DNA from: Lentisphaeraceae bacterium | GTDB lineage: Bacteria > Verrucomicrobiota > Lentisphaeria > Lentisphaerales > Lentisphaeraceae | Direction: 5' to 3' | NCBI GenBank assembly: GCA_021232515.1 | Contig: JAJPOQ010000064.1 | Span: forward strand, 1 to 39,895 | DNA length: 39,895 bases | Translations under genes and position numbers: made by a program | Shown: positions 16,372 through 25,700 of the stretch, in pieces | Numbering within the stretch: position 1 is the stretch's first letter | Layout: every line of letters starts with the position of its first letter | The notes under the pieces: generated by a model | The model's input: the letters and a program-made list of their open reading frames with translations, nothing else | What the model was told of the DNA's origin: nothing | Database searches by the model: none

Positions 16372-17464
16372 GAGAATTTCCGTTTAAATTTTGTCTACTA
16401 TGTAAAATTGTTAGAAATATAAGTAATGCGGCAGTTTGTGCAAGGAGCAATAAAGCGACTATTAAGTTTGAGTGAAGTATCGCTATACCACAAAGACCAA
16501 TAATTAAGCAAAGCAAGTGAATGAGTCGAACAGAGTGTTTTCTGGAAAACCCCATTTTAACAAATCTGTGTGAAATATGATTGTGATCGCCAATATAGAT
16601 AGGTTTGCGGTTCTTTAGGCGAATAACGACAACAGCTCCTAAGTCAAATAGTGGCAGAGCCAGTACTAAAAATGGAATTAAAAATGGATAGGGTATACTG
16701 AGATCATTGCCACCTGTGTGGTAAGTAACCATAGCGCCGATAACTCCTAGCATATAACCGAGGAAATGACTGCCGCTGTCTCCCATGAAAATTGATGCTG
16801 GGCTTTTATTGAAGAAGTAAAATCCCCAAGCCACACCACTAGTTAAGCCAGCCAAAGTCGCGACGAGGTATTGGCCCATAGTTCCAGCTGCAATCATAAA
16901 TATAAAAGCACATATACCGGCGACGCCACTTAATAGCCCGTCCATATTGTCATAGAAGTTTATTGCATTTAGGATAACCATTAGCCAAGCAAAGGTCATA
17001 AGCCAACGAAGGAAGGGGCTGCTGCTAAAGAGAGTGACTTGCACACCATAATGAGCTACGACTGCCATAACGATGATTTGAAGAGACAGTTTAAGTTTAG
17101 CACTCATTGGTTTTTTATCATCGATGAGTCCAAGTATGGATATGGCGATAGCACCGCCGACTATGTTTATAACTCTAGGCATGACGTCCTTCAGGCCTTT
17201 ATAAACAGTTTTGAGTTTTTCAGGGATAGACTCAGGGAAAAACTTCATGATGAGAAGGCCAATGGCGATCACAGTGACCCAAGACATAACCATAGCAAGA
17301 CCACCGAGGACTGGAGTAGCATTTGTATGCTTTTTATGGCCTTCGGCAAGAGGTTTGTCTAAGAAGTTCCATTTCCATGCAAGTGCACGGCAGATAGGGG
17401 TGTAAATGGTAGACAGTACCATAGCGAGTAAAAATATCGCAAAGTATATTGTCCACCAATTCAT
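16364..17464 (-). CDS. WecA/TagO/MraY-type undecaprenyl-phosphate glycosyl-1-phosphate transferase
   Basis: A polytopic membrane enzyme of about 366 residues, with roughly ten or eleven hydrophobic segments. By family it transfers a HexNAc-1-phosphate from a UDP-sugar onto undecaprenyl phosphate, starting O-antigen, teichoic-acid-like or exopolysaccharide synthesis. LGGLAM is near the N-terminus. NAINFYDNMDGLLSG matches the Asp-rich substrate loop (NxxNxxDGxDGL). SIFMGDSGSHFLGYMLG is the GDxGS motif. IGDHNHISHRFVKMG corresponds to the HxHxxHR motif and favours WecA/TagO over MraY. The frame could start at TTG 17467; the ATG at 17464 is more likely. Confidence 0.88.
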   Translation of the reverse strand: MNWWTIYFAIFLLAMVLSTIYTPICRALAWKWNFLDKPLAEGHKKHTNATPVLGGLAMVMSWVTVIAIGLLIMKFFPESIPEKLKTVYKGLKDVMPRVINIVGGAIAISILGLIDDKKPMSAKLKLSLQIIVMAVVAHYGVQVTLFSSSPFLRWLMTFAWLMVILNAINFYDNMDGLLSGVAGICAFIFMIAAGTMGQYLVATLAGLTSGVAWGFYFFNKSPASIFMGDSGSHFLGYMLGVIGAMVTYHTGGNDLSIPYPFLIPFLVLALPLFDLGAVVVIRLKNRKPIYIGDHNHISHRFVKMGFSRKHSVRLIHLLCLIIGLCGIAILHSNLIVALLLLAQTAALLIFLTILHSRQNLNGNSHE

Positions 17465-17467
17465 CAA

Positions 17468-18046
17468 TTAACTCAATGCTTTTTTAACTAAGTCTAGAGC
17501 TTCTTCAGGAAGATCTAGCTTCAATGCTTCTTCTTGAGCTCTTGTTGACATCTTATTCCAAGTTTTTTGAACGATATCAATGACTTTTTCTTCAGGGTAT
17601 TTTTTTGCGAAATCTAGGAAGCCAGTATCGATAAAAACTAAGCAAGCGCTGTCTTCCATAGCTTGCGCTTCTGGATTAGTTTTCAAGTTTTGTTTACGGA
17701 TGATCTTCTTAGTTTTGTCAATAGATTCTTCGCTGTAGTCATTTTCAGACATAACACCAGCCGCTTTTTCTGCGTGAAGTTTACCGAGGTCTGTTCGCCA
17801 CTTAAGATATCCAGGGCGATCCATTGGATACTCAGAACGGGCTATCTCCCAACGGCAGAGGTGCTGACTTCTAACAGCTATCTGTAATTCTTCAGAAGGA
17901 TCATCATAAACCTTTTTAAGGGCTTCACTCATATTCTCAGCGTAAACGAGTTCATCAGCTTTTTCGACTCCATTTACAGAGACTTTTTTTGGATCTTGGG
18001 CATGAAGAGCATCTATGCCTTGTAAAGTTTTTTCTAGTTTTGTCAT
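17468..18046 (-). CDS. DUF4202 family protein
   Basis: A 192-residue soluble, mostly helical protein. The segment AVRSQHLCRWEIARSEYPMD, followed by RPGYLKWRTDLGKLHAE, is the signature of the DUF4202 family, and EDSACLVFIDTGFLDF lies in the middle. The biochemical function of the family is not known to me; the His/Asp/Glu pattern (QHLCRW, LGKLHAE, EDSACLVF) hints at an HD-like metal site, which is inference. It overlaps the upstream thioesterase gene by ATGA, and AAGG precedes the ATG. Confidence 0.85.
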   Translation of the reverse strand: MTKLEKTLQGIDALHAQDPKKVSVNGVEKADELVYAENMSEALKKVYDDPSEELQIAVRSQHLCRWEIARSEYPMDRPGYLKWRTDLGKLHAEKAAGVMSENDYSEESIDKTKKIIRKQNLKTNPEAQAMEDSACLVFIDTGFLDFAKKYPEEKVIDIVQKTWNKMSTRAQEEALKLDLPEEALDLVKKALS

Positions 18047-18453
18047 AGTATACCTTTTTCGGTCAGCTTATCTAAAAGTGGCTGTGGTGCTGCTACCGGT
18101 TTTCTTTTAGTTTTACACATAAAGCAGTGAGTGGTGTAGCCTTGGCAGATGATTTTACCTTCTTCATTGGTAATTTCATTCTCCATTCGTATGCGACACC
18201 CTTTGATTTGCCCTAGTTTGACTTTAAATGTTAGTTCATCATCATACAAAGCTGGGTTCTTATAGTCAATATGTGCTTCGACAACGGGAAGCATGACGCC
18301 ATCGTCTTCCATTTGACTATATTTGTAGTTTATATCGCGGAAATATTCATTTCTAACCATCTCGAAAAATCGAAGATAGTTACCGTAGTAAACCACACCC
18401 ATTTGATCCGTATCTGCGTAGGGAACGCGATACTTCATACTACTTTCATGCAT
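18043..18453 (-). CDS. YbgC-type acyl-CoA thioesterase (hot-dog fold)
   Basis: A single-domain 4-hydroxybenzoyl-CoA thioesterase/YbgC-family protein of about 136 residues. YRVPYADTDQMGVVYYGNYL holds the catalytic Asp in DTDxxGVVYxxNY; FFEMVRNEYFRD and CRIRMENEI continue the fold. YbgC proteins hydrolyse short acyl-CoA or acyl-ACP and are usually tied to envelope or phospholipid metabolism. Three starts are possible. ATG 18453 overlaps the cmk stop by eight bases (ATGCATGA) and gives the usual short N-terminus. ATG 18474 would overlap cmk by 29 bases, and ATG 18438 is shorter. None has a strong ribosome site. Confidence 0.87.
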   Translation of the reverse strand: MHESSMKYRVPYADTDQMGVVYYGNYLRFFEMVRNEYFRDINYKYSQMEDDGVMLPVVEAHIDYKNPALYDDELTFKVKLGQIKGCRIRMENEITNEEGKIICQGYTTHCFMCKTKRKPVAAPQPLLDKLTEKGIL

Positions 18454-19135
18454 GAATAGAACTTTTTTTCTCATTCACAAAATTAACGATTTGATCAACG
18501 GCTTGATCAACAGTGAGGTCACTTGTATCGACAAAGATGGCATCGTCAGCTTGTTTGAGAGGAGCGATCTTACGATTCATGTCTAATTCATCTCTTTTGG
18601 CAATGTCTTCAGCAACTTTTTCGACTGTTGCATTTTCAGTAACTTCACCATCTTGAGAAAGACGTCTTTGCGCTCTTACTAAAGGAGAAGCGGTGACGAA
18701 AAACTTGTAGTGTGCATCAGGGAAAACAACTGTACCTATGTCACGACCTTCCATAACAACGAGCCCAACTTCAGTACATTTTCTCTGACACTTCACCATC
18801 CAGTCCCTGACTTCAGGAATAGCCGCAACTTGACTGACTTTTTTAGTTATCTCAGGGTTTCGAATCTTTTTCTGATCTACAGGCTTGCCGTCACATATAA
18901 GTTGCATGTGATTTTCGTCACATTTTTCATAGTGAATGTAAAGCTCTTTTAGAAGGCTGATGATAGTTGAGCGATCTGCCTCAAGGTCGAGGTTTTTCTC
19001 AGTGATCATCCAGGTAAGTGTTCTGTACATGTCGCCAGTATTGATGTAGAAGCCACCAACTTTATCAGCGATCTTAGAGGCTAGCGTACTTTTGCCAGAC
19101 GCAGCGGGTCCATCGAGAGTAATTATTTCAGTCAA
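18446..19135 (-). CDS. cmk: Cytidylate kinase
   Basis: A protein of about 229 residues that phosphorylates CMP/dCMP with ATP. TLDGPAASGKSTLASKIADK is the P-loop; GGFYINTGDMYRTLTWM, EGRDIGTVVFPDAHYKFFVT and RRLSQDG with RDELD are family motifs. No ATG is available. TTG 19135 (MTEIITLDGP) has GGGA six bases upstream and is preferred over TTG 19147. It is the first gene of the compact minus-strand run cmk-ybgC-DUF4202-wecA-nadC. Confidence 0.94.
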   Translation of the reverse strand: MTEIITLDGPAASGKSTLASKIADKVGGFYINTGDMYRTLTWMITEKNLDLEADRSTIISLLKELYIHYEKCDENHMQLICDGKPVDQKKIRNPEITKKVSQVAAIPEVRDWMVKCQRKCTEVGLVVMEGRDIGTVVFPDAHYKFFVTASPLVRAQRRLSQDGEVTENATVEKVAEDIAKRDELDMNRKIAPLKQADDAIFVDTSDLTVDQAVDQIVNFVNEKKSSIHA

Positions 19136-19166
19136 TTTATTTCCCAAGTCAAAAATTTATTGACAA

Positions 19167-19194
19167 AAAGTAGCGTCTAAAAAGTCATTGTAAA
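19167..19194 (-). promoter_or_regulatory. Weak candidate promoter of the cmk operon
   Basis: On the minus strand TTTACA (complement of 19189-19194) and TACTTT (complement of 19167-19172) are 16 bases apart. They lie between the gltA terminator and cmk, where a promoter is needed. The -10 match is poor. Confidence 0.25.
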
Positions 19195-19198
19195 GAAA

Positions 19199-19229
19199 TA
19201 AAAAAGGGATGCCAAAAAATGACATCCCT
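19199..19229 (-). terminator. Rho-independent terminator of gltA
   Basis: On the minus strand a 10-base stem with one G-T pair (arms 19220-19229 and 19205-19214, AGGGATGTCA/TGGCATCCCT) and a T5 loop is followed by a T-rich tail. It lies 22 bases after the gltA stop. Confidence 0.88.
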
Positions 19230-19250
19230 AAAAATTAGCTATTTATGAGC

Positions 19251-20522
19251 TTACAGACTTCTTTCTGTAGCACCCATGTAAAGCTGACGTGGTCTACCGA
19301 TACGCGCATGCGGATCGAGGTTTTGCTCACGCCAGTGCGCGATCCAACCACAAAGTCTACCAAGAGCGAATAGTGGAGTGTACATCTCAGTTGGGATGTT
19401 AAGAGCTCTGTAAACGATACCACTGTAGAAGTCTACATTTGGGTAAAGCTTTCTAGACGTGAAGTACTCATCGCTTAGTGCAGCAGCTTCAAGTTTTTGA
19501 GCAACAGCAAGAAGTGGATCTTCAACACCAAGCTTTTCGATAACTTTATCGCAAGTCTTTTTGATGATCTTAGCACGTGGATCGTAGTTCTTGTAAACTC
19601 TGTGACCAAAACCCATAAGTCTGAAACCAGAAGTTTTGTCTTTAGCCATAGCAAGATATTTGTCGATAGCTTCAACACCACCGTCATTGGCGATATCTTC
19701 TAGCATTTCGATAACTTTCTGGTTAGCGCCACCGTGAAGAGGGCCCCAAAGAGCATTTACAGAAGCAGAAAGTGAAGCGAAAAGATTTGCTTGTGAGCTA
19801 CCAACGATACGAGCAGTAGAAGTAGAACAGTTGAACTCGTGGTCAGCGTGAAGGATAAGAAGCTCGTCAAGGATTTTCTCAACGTCAGTATCAACTTCGT
19901 AGTCGTCGCCGAACATCATCTTAAGAAGTCCAGAACCGTAAGAAGAGATAGGCTCACTTGGGTAGTTAAACTCTTTACCTTTACCATGACAGTAAGCAGA
20001 AGAAACGATTGGTAGAATTTGACCTAGAGCGATAAATATAGCTTGCTCAACTTGGTCAGTGTCATGAGGATTTGTGAATTGTGGGTAGTGAGCTGAAAGA
20101 CCAGCTAGCATTGTACTTACTAAAACCATTGGGTGAGTATCTTGTGGAAGAGACTCGTAAAGCTTTAGAAGTTGAGGTTTGATTTTTGAGTGCTCTGCAA
20201 GGTTTTTGTTAAACTCAGCAAGTTCTGCTTCAGAAGGAAGTTCGCCGTAGATAACTAGGTACATTACAGAAGTGAAGTCAGACTTTTCACAAAGGTCTTC
20301 GATTGAGTAACCCCTGTAACGAAGGATACCAGCTTCGCCGTTAAGGAAAGTGATTGAGCTTTTTGATGGACAAGTATTTCCAAAGCCTGGGTCAAAAGTT
20401 ACATAGCCAGTTTCTTTACGAAGTGCGCTGATGTCAAGGCATTTTTCTTGTTCGGTTCCGGTGTACGCAGGAAGAGTGATCTCCTTGCCGTCAGGCATAG
20501 TGAGTTTAGCAACATCCGACAT
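19251..20522 (-). CDS. gltA: Citrate synthase
   Basis: A 423-residue, hexameric-type citrate synthase that condenses acetyl-CoA and oxaloacetate at the entry to the TCA cycle. The three catalytic residues are visible: His in LWGPLHGGAN, His in GFGHRVYKNYDPR, and Asp in NVDFYSGIVY. ADHEFNCSTSTAR and FLNGEAGILRYRGY are typical of the GltA type I group. AGGAG precedes the ATG. It stands alone, with its own terminator, and is divergent from the ROK regulator. It uses the acetyl-CoA made by the pdh operon 8 kb away, but nothing in the sequence proves shared control. Confidence 0.97.
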   Translation of the reverse strand: MSDVAKLTMPDGKEITLPAYTGTEQEKCLDISALRKETGYVTFDPGFGNTCPSKSSITFLNGEAGILRYRGYSIEDLCEKSDFTSVMYLVIYGELPSEAELAEFNKNLAEHSKIKPQLLKLYESLPQDTHPMVLVSTMLAGLSAHYPQFTNPHDTDQVEQAIFIALGQILPIVSSAYCHGKGKEFNYPSEPISSYGSGLLKMMFGDDYEVDTDVEKILDELLILHADHEFNCSTSTARIVGSSQANLFASLSASVNALWGPLHGGANQKVIEMLEDIANDGGVEAIDKYLAMAKDKTSGFRLMGFGHRVYKNYDPRAKIIKKTCDKVIEKLGVEDPLLAVAQKLEAAALSDEYFTSRKLYPNVDFYSGIVYRALNIPTEMYTPLFALGRLCGWIAHWREQNLDPHARIGRPRQLYMGATERSL

Positions 20523-20880
20523 GTTATACTCCTAAAAAATGAAATAATTAGTTTAAATTTATACAGCTTCATCTAAATCAGATGTCACAACTTAATTGTA
20601 CATAAACAAGAATCAACAGCTAAAAGCTCGGGAATGTACTTGGTGACACGAAGATTATGTAAAAAAGGATAAGTTTTTAATTATAACGTATTTTTGGAAG
20701 GTGTGAATTTAAAGATAGCGTAATTTTTGATTACGAAATTAATGCCAGTCGTAGAAAATAAGGAAATCGTCTTCAGCTGTAAGATTTTGACTTTAGCAGC
20801 GTATACTTAATGCAAAGATCGCTTGAAAATTTGCAAGTTTTATAGAGTTGGGTATCTTATTTAGATATACAGGAAATGAC
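20523..20880. promoter_or_regulatory. 358-base intergenic region between gltA and the ROK regulator
   Basis: No gene is seen here. It holds several small dyads: CATCTAAATCAGATG (20570-20584), AGCTAAAAGCT (20618-20628), GTACAT/ATGTAC (20598-20603 and 20634-20639), and CGTAATTTTTGATTACG (20719-20735). A possible gltA promoter on the minus strand has GTGACA (complement of 20583-20588) and TATAAA (complement of 20558-20563), 19 bases apart, around the first dyad. The spacing is longer than ideal. The region is long enough to hold divergent promoters with operators for the ROK protein. Confidence 0.4.
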
Positions 20881-21996
20881 ATGGTTACGAAAGAAAAGAG
20901 TTTAAATCAACAGAGCGCAGCGGTATATAACCGTTTGCTCATCCTACGTTTGTTGCGCAAGCACAGACAGCTAACGCGTACACAGTTAGCTGAAGTTACG
21001 CGTCTTCAAAACTCAACCATGTCCTATATTATCCGTGACTTTTTGAACAGAGGCATAGTTGTTGAAAGCGGCAAAAGAGAATCTGGCGCCGGTAACAAGA
21101 AACAAACTTGGCTTCAGGTAAATCCACGCTTAGGCTGGGTTATTGGTATAGTCATTCAAAATGTTTATGCAGAATTAGTGAAAGTTGACTACTCTGGTAA
21201 GATTATCGATTCTTGTAATTTTGAAGTTAGTGAGGACATAACGACTCTTCCTGGTTATCTGAAAGAAAGACTTGAACAGTGGTACGCTGACCGTGGGCGT
21301 CCTCCAGGTCCGATGAGAGGATTGTGCTTAGGTTTACCAGCAACGGTCGATCCAGAAGTCGGTGTTATTGAAAATTCAAAATTTTTTAATGTTATTGATT
21401 ACCCTATAGCAGATGACTTTAATAAACTTTTCCCATCTTCGTCAATTATCATTGATAATGATGTCCGCCAAGCAGCGTTAGCTGAGTACCACAGCGAAGG
21501 TTTTAATTTACGAAATTTCCTATTTTTCTATACAAACTATGAAAAAGCTGGTGATGGTTTTAAGCCTGGCTATTTTGGTTCAAGTTTGTTTATAGATGGC
21601 GAAATGATCAACGGTGAAAACAGTGCAGCTGGTGAATTGACTGGCATACTAAGACCAAACGATCCTCCACTTTTATCTGCGCAAGATTTAGAAGATCTTA
21701 AAAATATTGATGGACCATTAACTTCGTCACTTAAAGGTCTTGGGCATTGGATTTTGCCATGGATTGAAGCTTTGTCTTCTTATTCAGATCCTGGCTGTAT
21801 TGTGATGGGTGGTTCACTTTGTTGGCAAAACGAAAAGTTGCTCGACATGATGAATGACCTTTTAAATAGTCGCTTAAACCGATCTGCAGGTCGAGAAGTC
21901 ACTATAACTAGAGCTCAGTCTCCAGTTCAGGGAGTCGCTTATGGTGCTGCCATAACTCTGCTTGATCATTTATCTCCAGAGTTACTCGAGCAATAA
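20881..21996 (+). CDS. ROK family transcriptional regulator (NagC/XylR-like), sugar-site zinc motif absent
   Basis: A protein of about 371 residues. A winged helix-turn-helix occupies roughly residues 10-75 (LLRKHRQLTRTQLAEVTRLQ). A ROK domain follows: GLCLGLPATVDPEVGVIENS, SSIIIDNDVRQAALAEYH, SLFIDGEMINGENSAAGELTG and GCIVMGGSLCW. The usual ExGH...CxCGxxGCxE zinc and sugar-contact cluster is missing, since ELTG is followed by RPNDPPLLSAQDLEDL. Such proteins normally repress sugar-use genes and sense a sugar or its phosphate; this one may have changed its ligand. The ATG at 20881 with AGGA 8 bases before it is preferred over a TTG 33 bases upstream. The target genes are unknown. Confidence 0.87.
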   Translation: MVTKEKSLNQQSAAVYNRLLILRLLRKHRQLTRTQLAEVTRLQNSTMSYIIRDFLNRGIVVESGKRESGAGNKKQTWLQVNPRLGWVIGIVIQNVYAELVKVDYSGKIIDSCNFEVSEDITTLPGYLKERLEQWYADRGRPPGPMRGLCLGLPATVDPEVGVIENSKFFNVIDYPIADDFNKLFPSSSIIIDNDVRQAALAEYHSEGFNLRNFLFFYTNYEKAGDGFKPGYFGSSLFIDGEMINGENSAAGELTGILRPNDPPLLSAQDLEDLKNIDGPLTSSLKGLGHWILPWIEALSSYSDPGCIVMGGSLCWQNEKLLDMMNDLLNSRLNRSAGREVTITRAQSPVQGVAYGAAITLLDHLSPELLEQ

Positions 21997-22025
21997 AAAA
22001 GCCCTTTGATTTCTCAAAAGGCTTT
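21993..22025. terminator. Bidirectional terminator between the ROK gene and slyD-like gene
   Basis: Arms 21998-22009 (AAAGCCCTTTGA) and 22014-22025 (TCAAAAGGCTTT) pair with one mismatch around a 4-base loop. On the minus strand six T follow, a good terminator for the convergent slyD-like gene. On the plus strand the tail is a weaker T-rich stretch. Confidence 0.8.
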
Positions 22026-22051
22026 CTTCAAATCTTTATTTCAGTTGTGAA

Positions 22052-22576
22052 TTAGTGGTCGCAGCAGTCATCGTGCTTGTGTTCATGGTCATGATCGTGC
22101 CCACAGCTACCACCATCTGCGTGGATGTGTCCGTGGCTTAATTCACCTTTTGTTGCTTCACGGATCTCTTTAACTTGACCTTTAAATGTTAAAGTCATGC
22201 CAGCAAGAGGATGATTTTCATCTATAACAACATCGTCATCTTTTAAATCAACGATTGTTGCGATAACAGGATTATTTTGCTCATCAACAGTTTGGAACTG
22301 CATGCCGACTTCTAGTTTAGGCGCTTCGAATTCAGTTTTAGGAACTGTAAATACTTTTCCTTCTTCTTTTTCGCCAAAAGCTTTTTCAGGAGAAAGAACG
22401 ATGTTGAAGTCATTTCCAGCTTCAAGACCATTTAGGCCATTCTCAAGTTCAGGCATGATATTCTCATGTCCGTGAAGGTAGATTAGAGCATCTTCTTTAG
22501 TGCTGTCGATAAGTTGACCATCTTGGTTTGTCATCTCGAAATCTATTGTGACTACGGCATTTGCAGTAATTTTCAT
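22052..22576 (-). CDS. slyD: FKBP-type peptidyl-prolyl isomerase, SlyD-like with metal-binding tail
   Basis: A protein of about 174 residues. Residues 1-70 and 120-145 form the FKBP domain (VVTIDFEMTNQDGQLIDST, GLNGLEAG, HPLAGMTLTFKGQVKEI) with the SlyD insert-in-flap segment between (SPEKAFGEKEEGKVFTVPK). The last 25 residues are rich in His, Cys and Asp (GGSCGHDHDHEHKHDDCCDH), as in SlyD, which binds Ni/Zn and delivers nickel to hydrogenase maturation in E. coli. The ATG at 22576 has AAGGA upstream and is preferred over ATG 22594. The general role is cytoplasmic protein folding and possibly metal storage or delivery. Confidence 0.93.
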   Translation of the reverse strand: MKITANAVVTIDFEMTNQDGQLIDSTKEDALIYLHGHENIMPELENGLNGLEAGNDFNIVLSPEKAFGEKEEGKVFTVPKTEFEAPKLEVGMQFQTVDEQNNPVIATIVDLKDDDVVIDENHPLAGMTLTFKGQVKEIREATKGELSHGHIHADGGSCGHDHDHEHKHDDCCDH

Positions 22577-22730
22577 TGTTTGTCCTTTAAGCATTTTGGC
22601 CCAAAACTACTACACATCCTTTGTTTTAAAAGGTCAAAAGGAGAGAACTGCGTTCCTTGCCCACTGTAAATAACGATGTATTGTCAAAACCTCAAAAACT
22701 TGAACATTTACTCTGTAGGAGAATAAACAC

Positions 22731-25700
22731 ATGGGATTAATGGATTTCTTTAAGCCTGACTTTAAGCACAGCGACCCGCGAGTCAGACAGAAAAGCATCG
22801 AAAGAATAACGGACCTTAATATAATAGCTGAAGTTTTACAGAGCGATGAAGACTCGAATGTAAGACAAACTTGTCTATCTTCTTTAGATACAATCCCTAA
22901 AATGAAAGAAGTCCTTTCAAAGCTAAGCGGTGATGTTCAAGCGATTTTAGATAAACAATTACACAAAGCGTATTTTGACTCTGCTCTTAAAGCCACATCA
23001 GTTGATGACGCTTACCTTTCTGAACTTAATGATCATCAACTAAGTCGAGTCGCTAGAGAATCAAAAGACGAAACTATTCAGGAAGCTGCCGCTGCTCGCA
23101 TTTCGGACGAAAAAGAACTTTCTTCAGTTATTTCAAATGGATCAAAAAAAGCAGCTCAAGTTGCTTTAGAAAAAATTAACGACCGAGAAAAGCTTCTGAA
23201 ACTAGAGAAGTCAGCAAAATCTAAAGGTGTTAAAAACCTTGTTCGCAAACACTATGACCATTTATTTGGTGAGGCCGATAGAGCAGAAGAGCGCCGTCAG
23301 GCAGGCCTAATCAAGTTAGAGAAGATTGTTAAGCTTCTTGAAGGCATGTCGACTTTAGACGATTGGTCAAAACTAGAAGACGATTATCAAGTTCAGCAAA
23401 ATCGTTGGCAAGAAAATGTTGAATTCGCAGACGAAGGTCTAAACGCTCGTTATAAAGAAGCTTGCGAAAACTGTATTCAAAAGCGCGATGAATTTAGAGT
23501 CAAAGAAGAAGCTAGACTAGCAAAAGAAAAAGCTGTGAATGAAAGAATGGAAAAACGCCGTTCAATTTTACAGTCAATAAATGAAGCTGTTGAAGTCATT
23601 CAAGAAGATGAAGTTGACACTCTCGCAAGTTTTGAAAGTCAGTGGGCTGGCATCGGTGAAGCAGAAGATCAGATCGAAAAAGAAATCGATACGAAATTCA
23701 AAAAAGCGATGAGTTCATTTTCTTCTAAGCAGTCAGTTTTAAAAGATTTAGAATCTAAGAAAGAATCGATCAAGGCTGGCATAGAAGAAGTCGCTACTTC
23801 AGTAACAAGCTTATTAGATTCTCAAGATTTTTATGAAGTTACTAAACAGTCTAAGTCACTGAAATCTAAGCTCGTTTCTTTTTCTAAGAATCTTCCTAAA
23901 GACTTTACAGAGCTATATGAGTCTACAGAAGCTAAGCTTGGCGAATTGACTGAAAAGATTGCAAAGCTTAAGTCTGAAGAAGAAGCAAAACTCAAAGAAG
24001 TTCGTGACCAGTATGATGCTATCATTCGTGAAGTCGATCAAATGGAAGCTCAATCAAAAGAGAAGACTGAGCGCGTTAAAGAACTCCAGGCTAACTTTAA
24101 AGCCTTAGCGAAACTCCCAGGTAAAGAGCTTGATAAGCTTACTCAAAAGTTTCGTAAGTCTTGCGATGCTTACTTTGCGAAAGTTAAAGAAGCGATCGAA
24201 GAAAGAGAGTGGAACCAGTTTGGTAACCTTACTGCGAAAGAGAAGCTTATCGCAGACCTTGCAGCTTTAGACTCAATTGAAGATCCGGTTGAACTTGCGA
24301 AACAAATTAAAGAAAAGCAAGCAACATGGAAGACCATAGGCCCGGTACCGGCAGAGAAAGCAGACGAGATATGGGACAGATTTAAGAAAACTGGTGATGC
24401 ACTTTATGAACGTTGCAAAGAGTACTACGCAGAACAAGATGAAGTTCGTCAGAAAAATGCATCTGCAAAAGAAGAACTTTGCGTAAAAGCAGAAGAGCAC
24501 TCAGCTTCCACTGACTGGAAAGAGACTGCAGAAGCACTTAAAGGTTTACAGGCTTCGTGGAAAGAAATAGGACCAGCTCCTAGAAAGCAGGATAAAGAAC
24601 TTTGGGAAAGATTTCGCGCAGCTTGCGACAAGTTTTTCAATGCTCGTAAAGAACGCTTTGCAGCGATGGATTCAAATAGAGTCGAGAATACAGCAAAGAA
24701 ACAAGCTCTTGTTGAAGAGATAGAAAAAGCACTGGAAATGGAAAATGCCCGTAGTGCTTCAGAGCGTATCAAAGAACTTCAAAAGCAGTGGAAAGAAGTT
24801 GGACCTGCGGAAAGAGATAAAGAAAAAGAACTTTGGACGCGCTTTAGAGAAGTTGCCGATCAGTTCTTTAATAGACGACGTGAAAACTTTGAGCAGCAAC
24901 AAGCTTTTATGGAAGAAAATGCTAAGTCAAAAGTTGAAATGATTGCCATGCTTAAAGAAAAGCTTGCGGATCTTGGCGATGACGCTGATTGGACTTCACT
25001 TGCTCAGGTATTTAAACAGAGTCAAAAGTCGTTCAGAGAACTTCCTGGTGCTGGTTTTGAAAGAGATAAACAGCTTAAGCAGGAACTGAAAGAGACTTGC
25101 GACAAGTTCTTTACTGCTCGCAATGAACACTTCGATCAGTTATCCAACGAAGATAAAGAAAACCTTAGCGTGAAAGAAGAGTTTTGTCTGAAAGTTGAAC
25201 TTTTAGCAGAATCTTCAGAGTGGCGTGATACAGCCGAAGAACTAAAAAGTCTTCAAGCAGAATTCAAAGACTTACCATCTGTGAATGAGAAGTATGATCC
25301 GATCATGTATAAGCGTTTTAACGACATCTGTCAGACCTTTTTTGACAGACGCCGTGAACACTTTGAAGAACAAGATGAAAAGAGACAAGAGAATCTTAAG
25401 AAGAAAAAAGATCTTTGTATTCAGTTAGAGAAGCTAGCAGGTGTTGAGTATAGCTCAGAATCTGACTTCTCTTCAGTTCAAGATATGGCAGCTCAGTTAC
25501 AGAATGCATTTGATAATAACTTTGGTGGTCACGAAGAAACTGCATCTCCGAAGTCATTTAAAGAAGCAAGTCAAGAAGTAAGAGAGCTACAAGCAGCTTG
25601 GAAAACTATTGGTCCAGCACCTAAGGCTCAGTCCCAAGAGATCTGGGAACGTTTTAGAACTGCAGCAGATTCATTTTATGAAAAAAGAAATGAATTCTTT

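Noticed and set aside
17039-17405. Two plus-strand frames (107 and 64 codons) inside the WecA-like gene
   Set aside because: Antisense to a strongly supported membrane enzyme; no start signals or recognised motifs.
20848-20880. Upstream TTG start for the ROK gene
   Set aside because: ATG 20881 has a better ribosome site and gives a standard N-terminus.
24449-24772. Minus-strand frame of 107 codons in the DUF349 gene
   Set aside because: Ser/Phe/Ala-rich shadow of Glu/Lys-rich repeats, expected from the codon bias.
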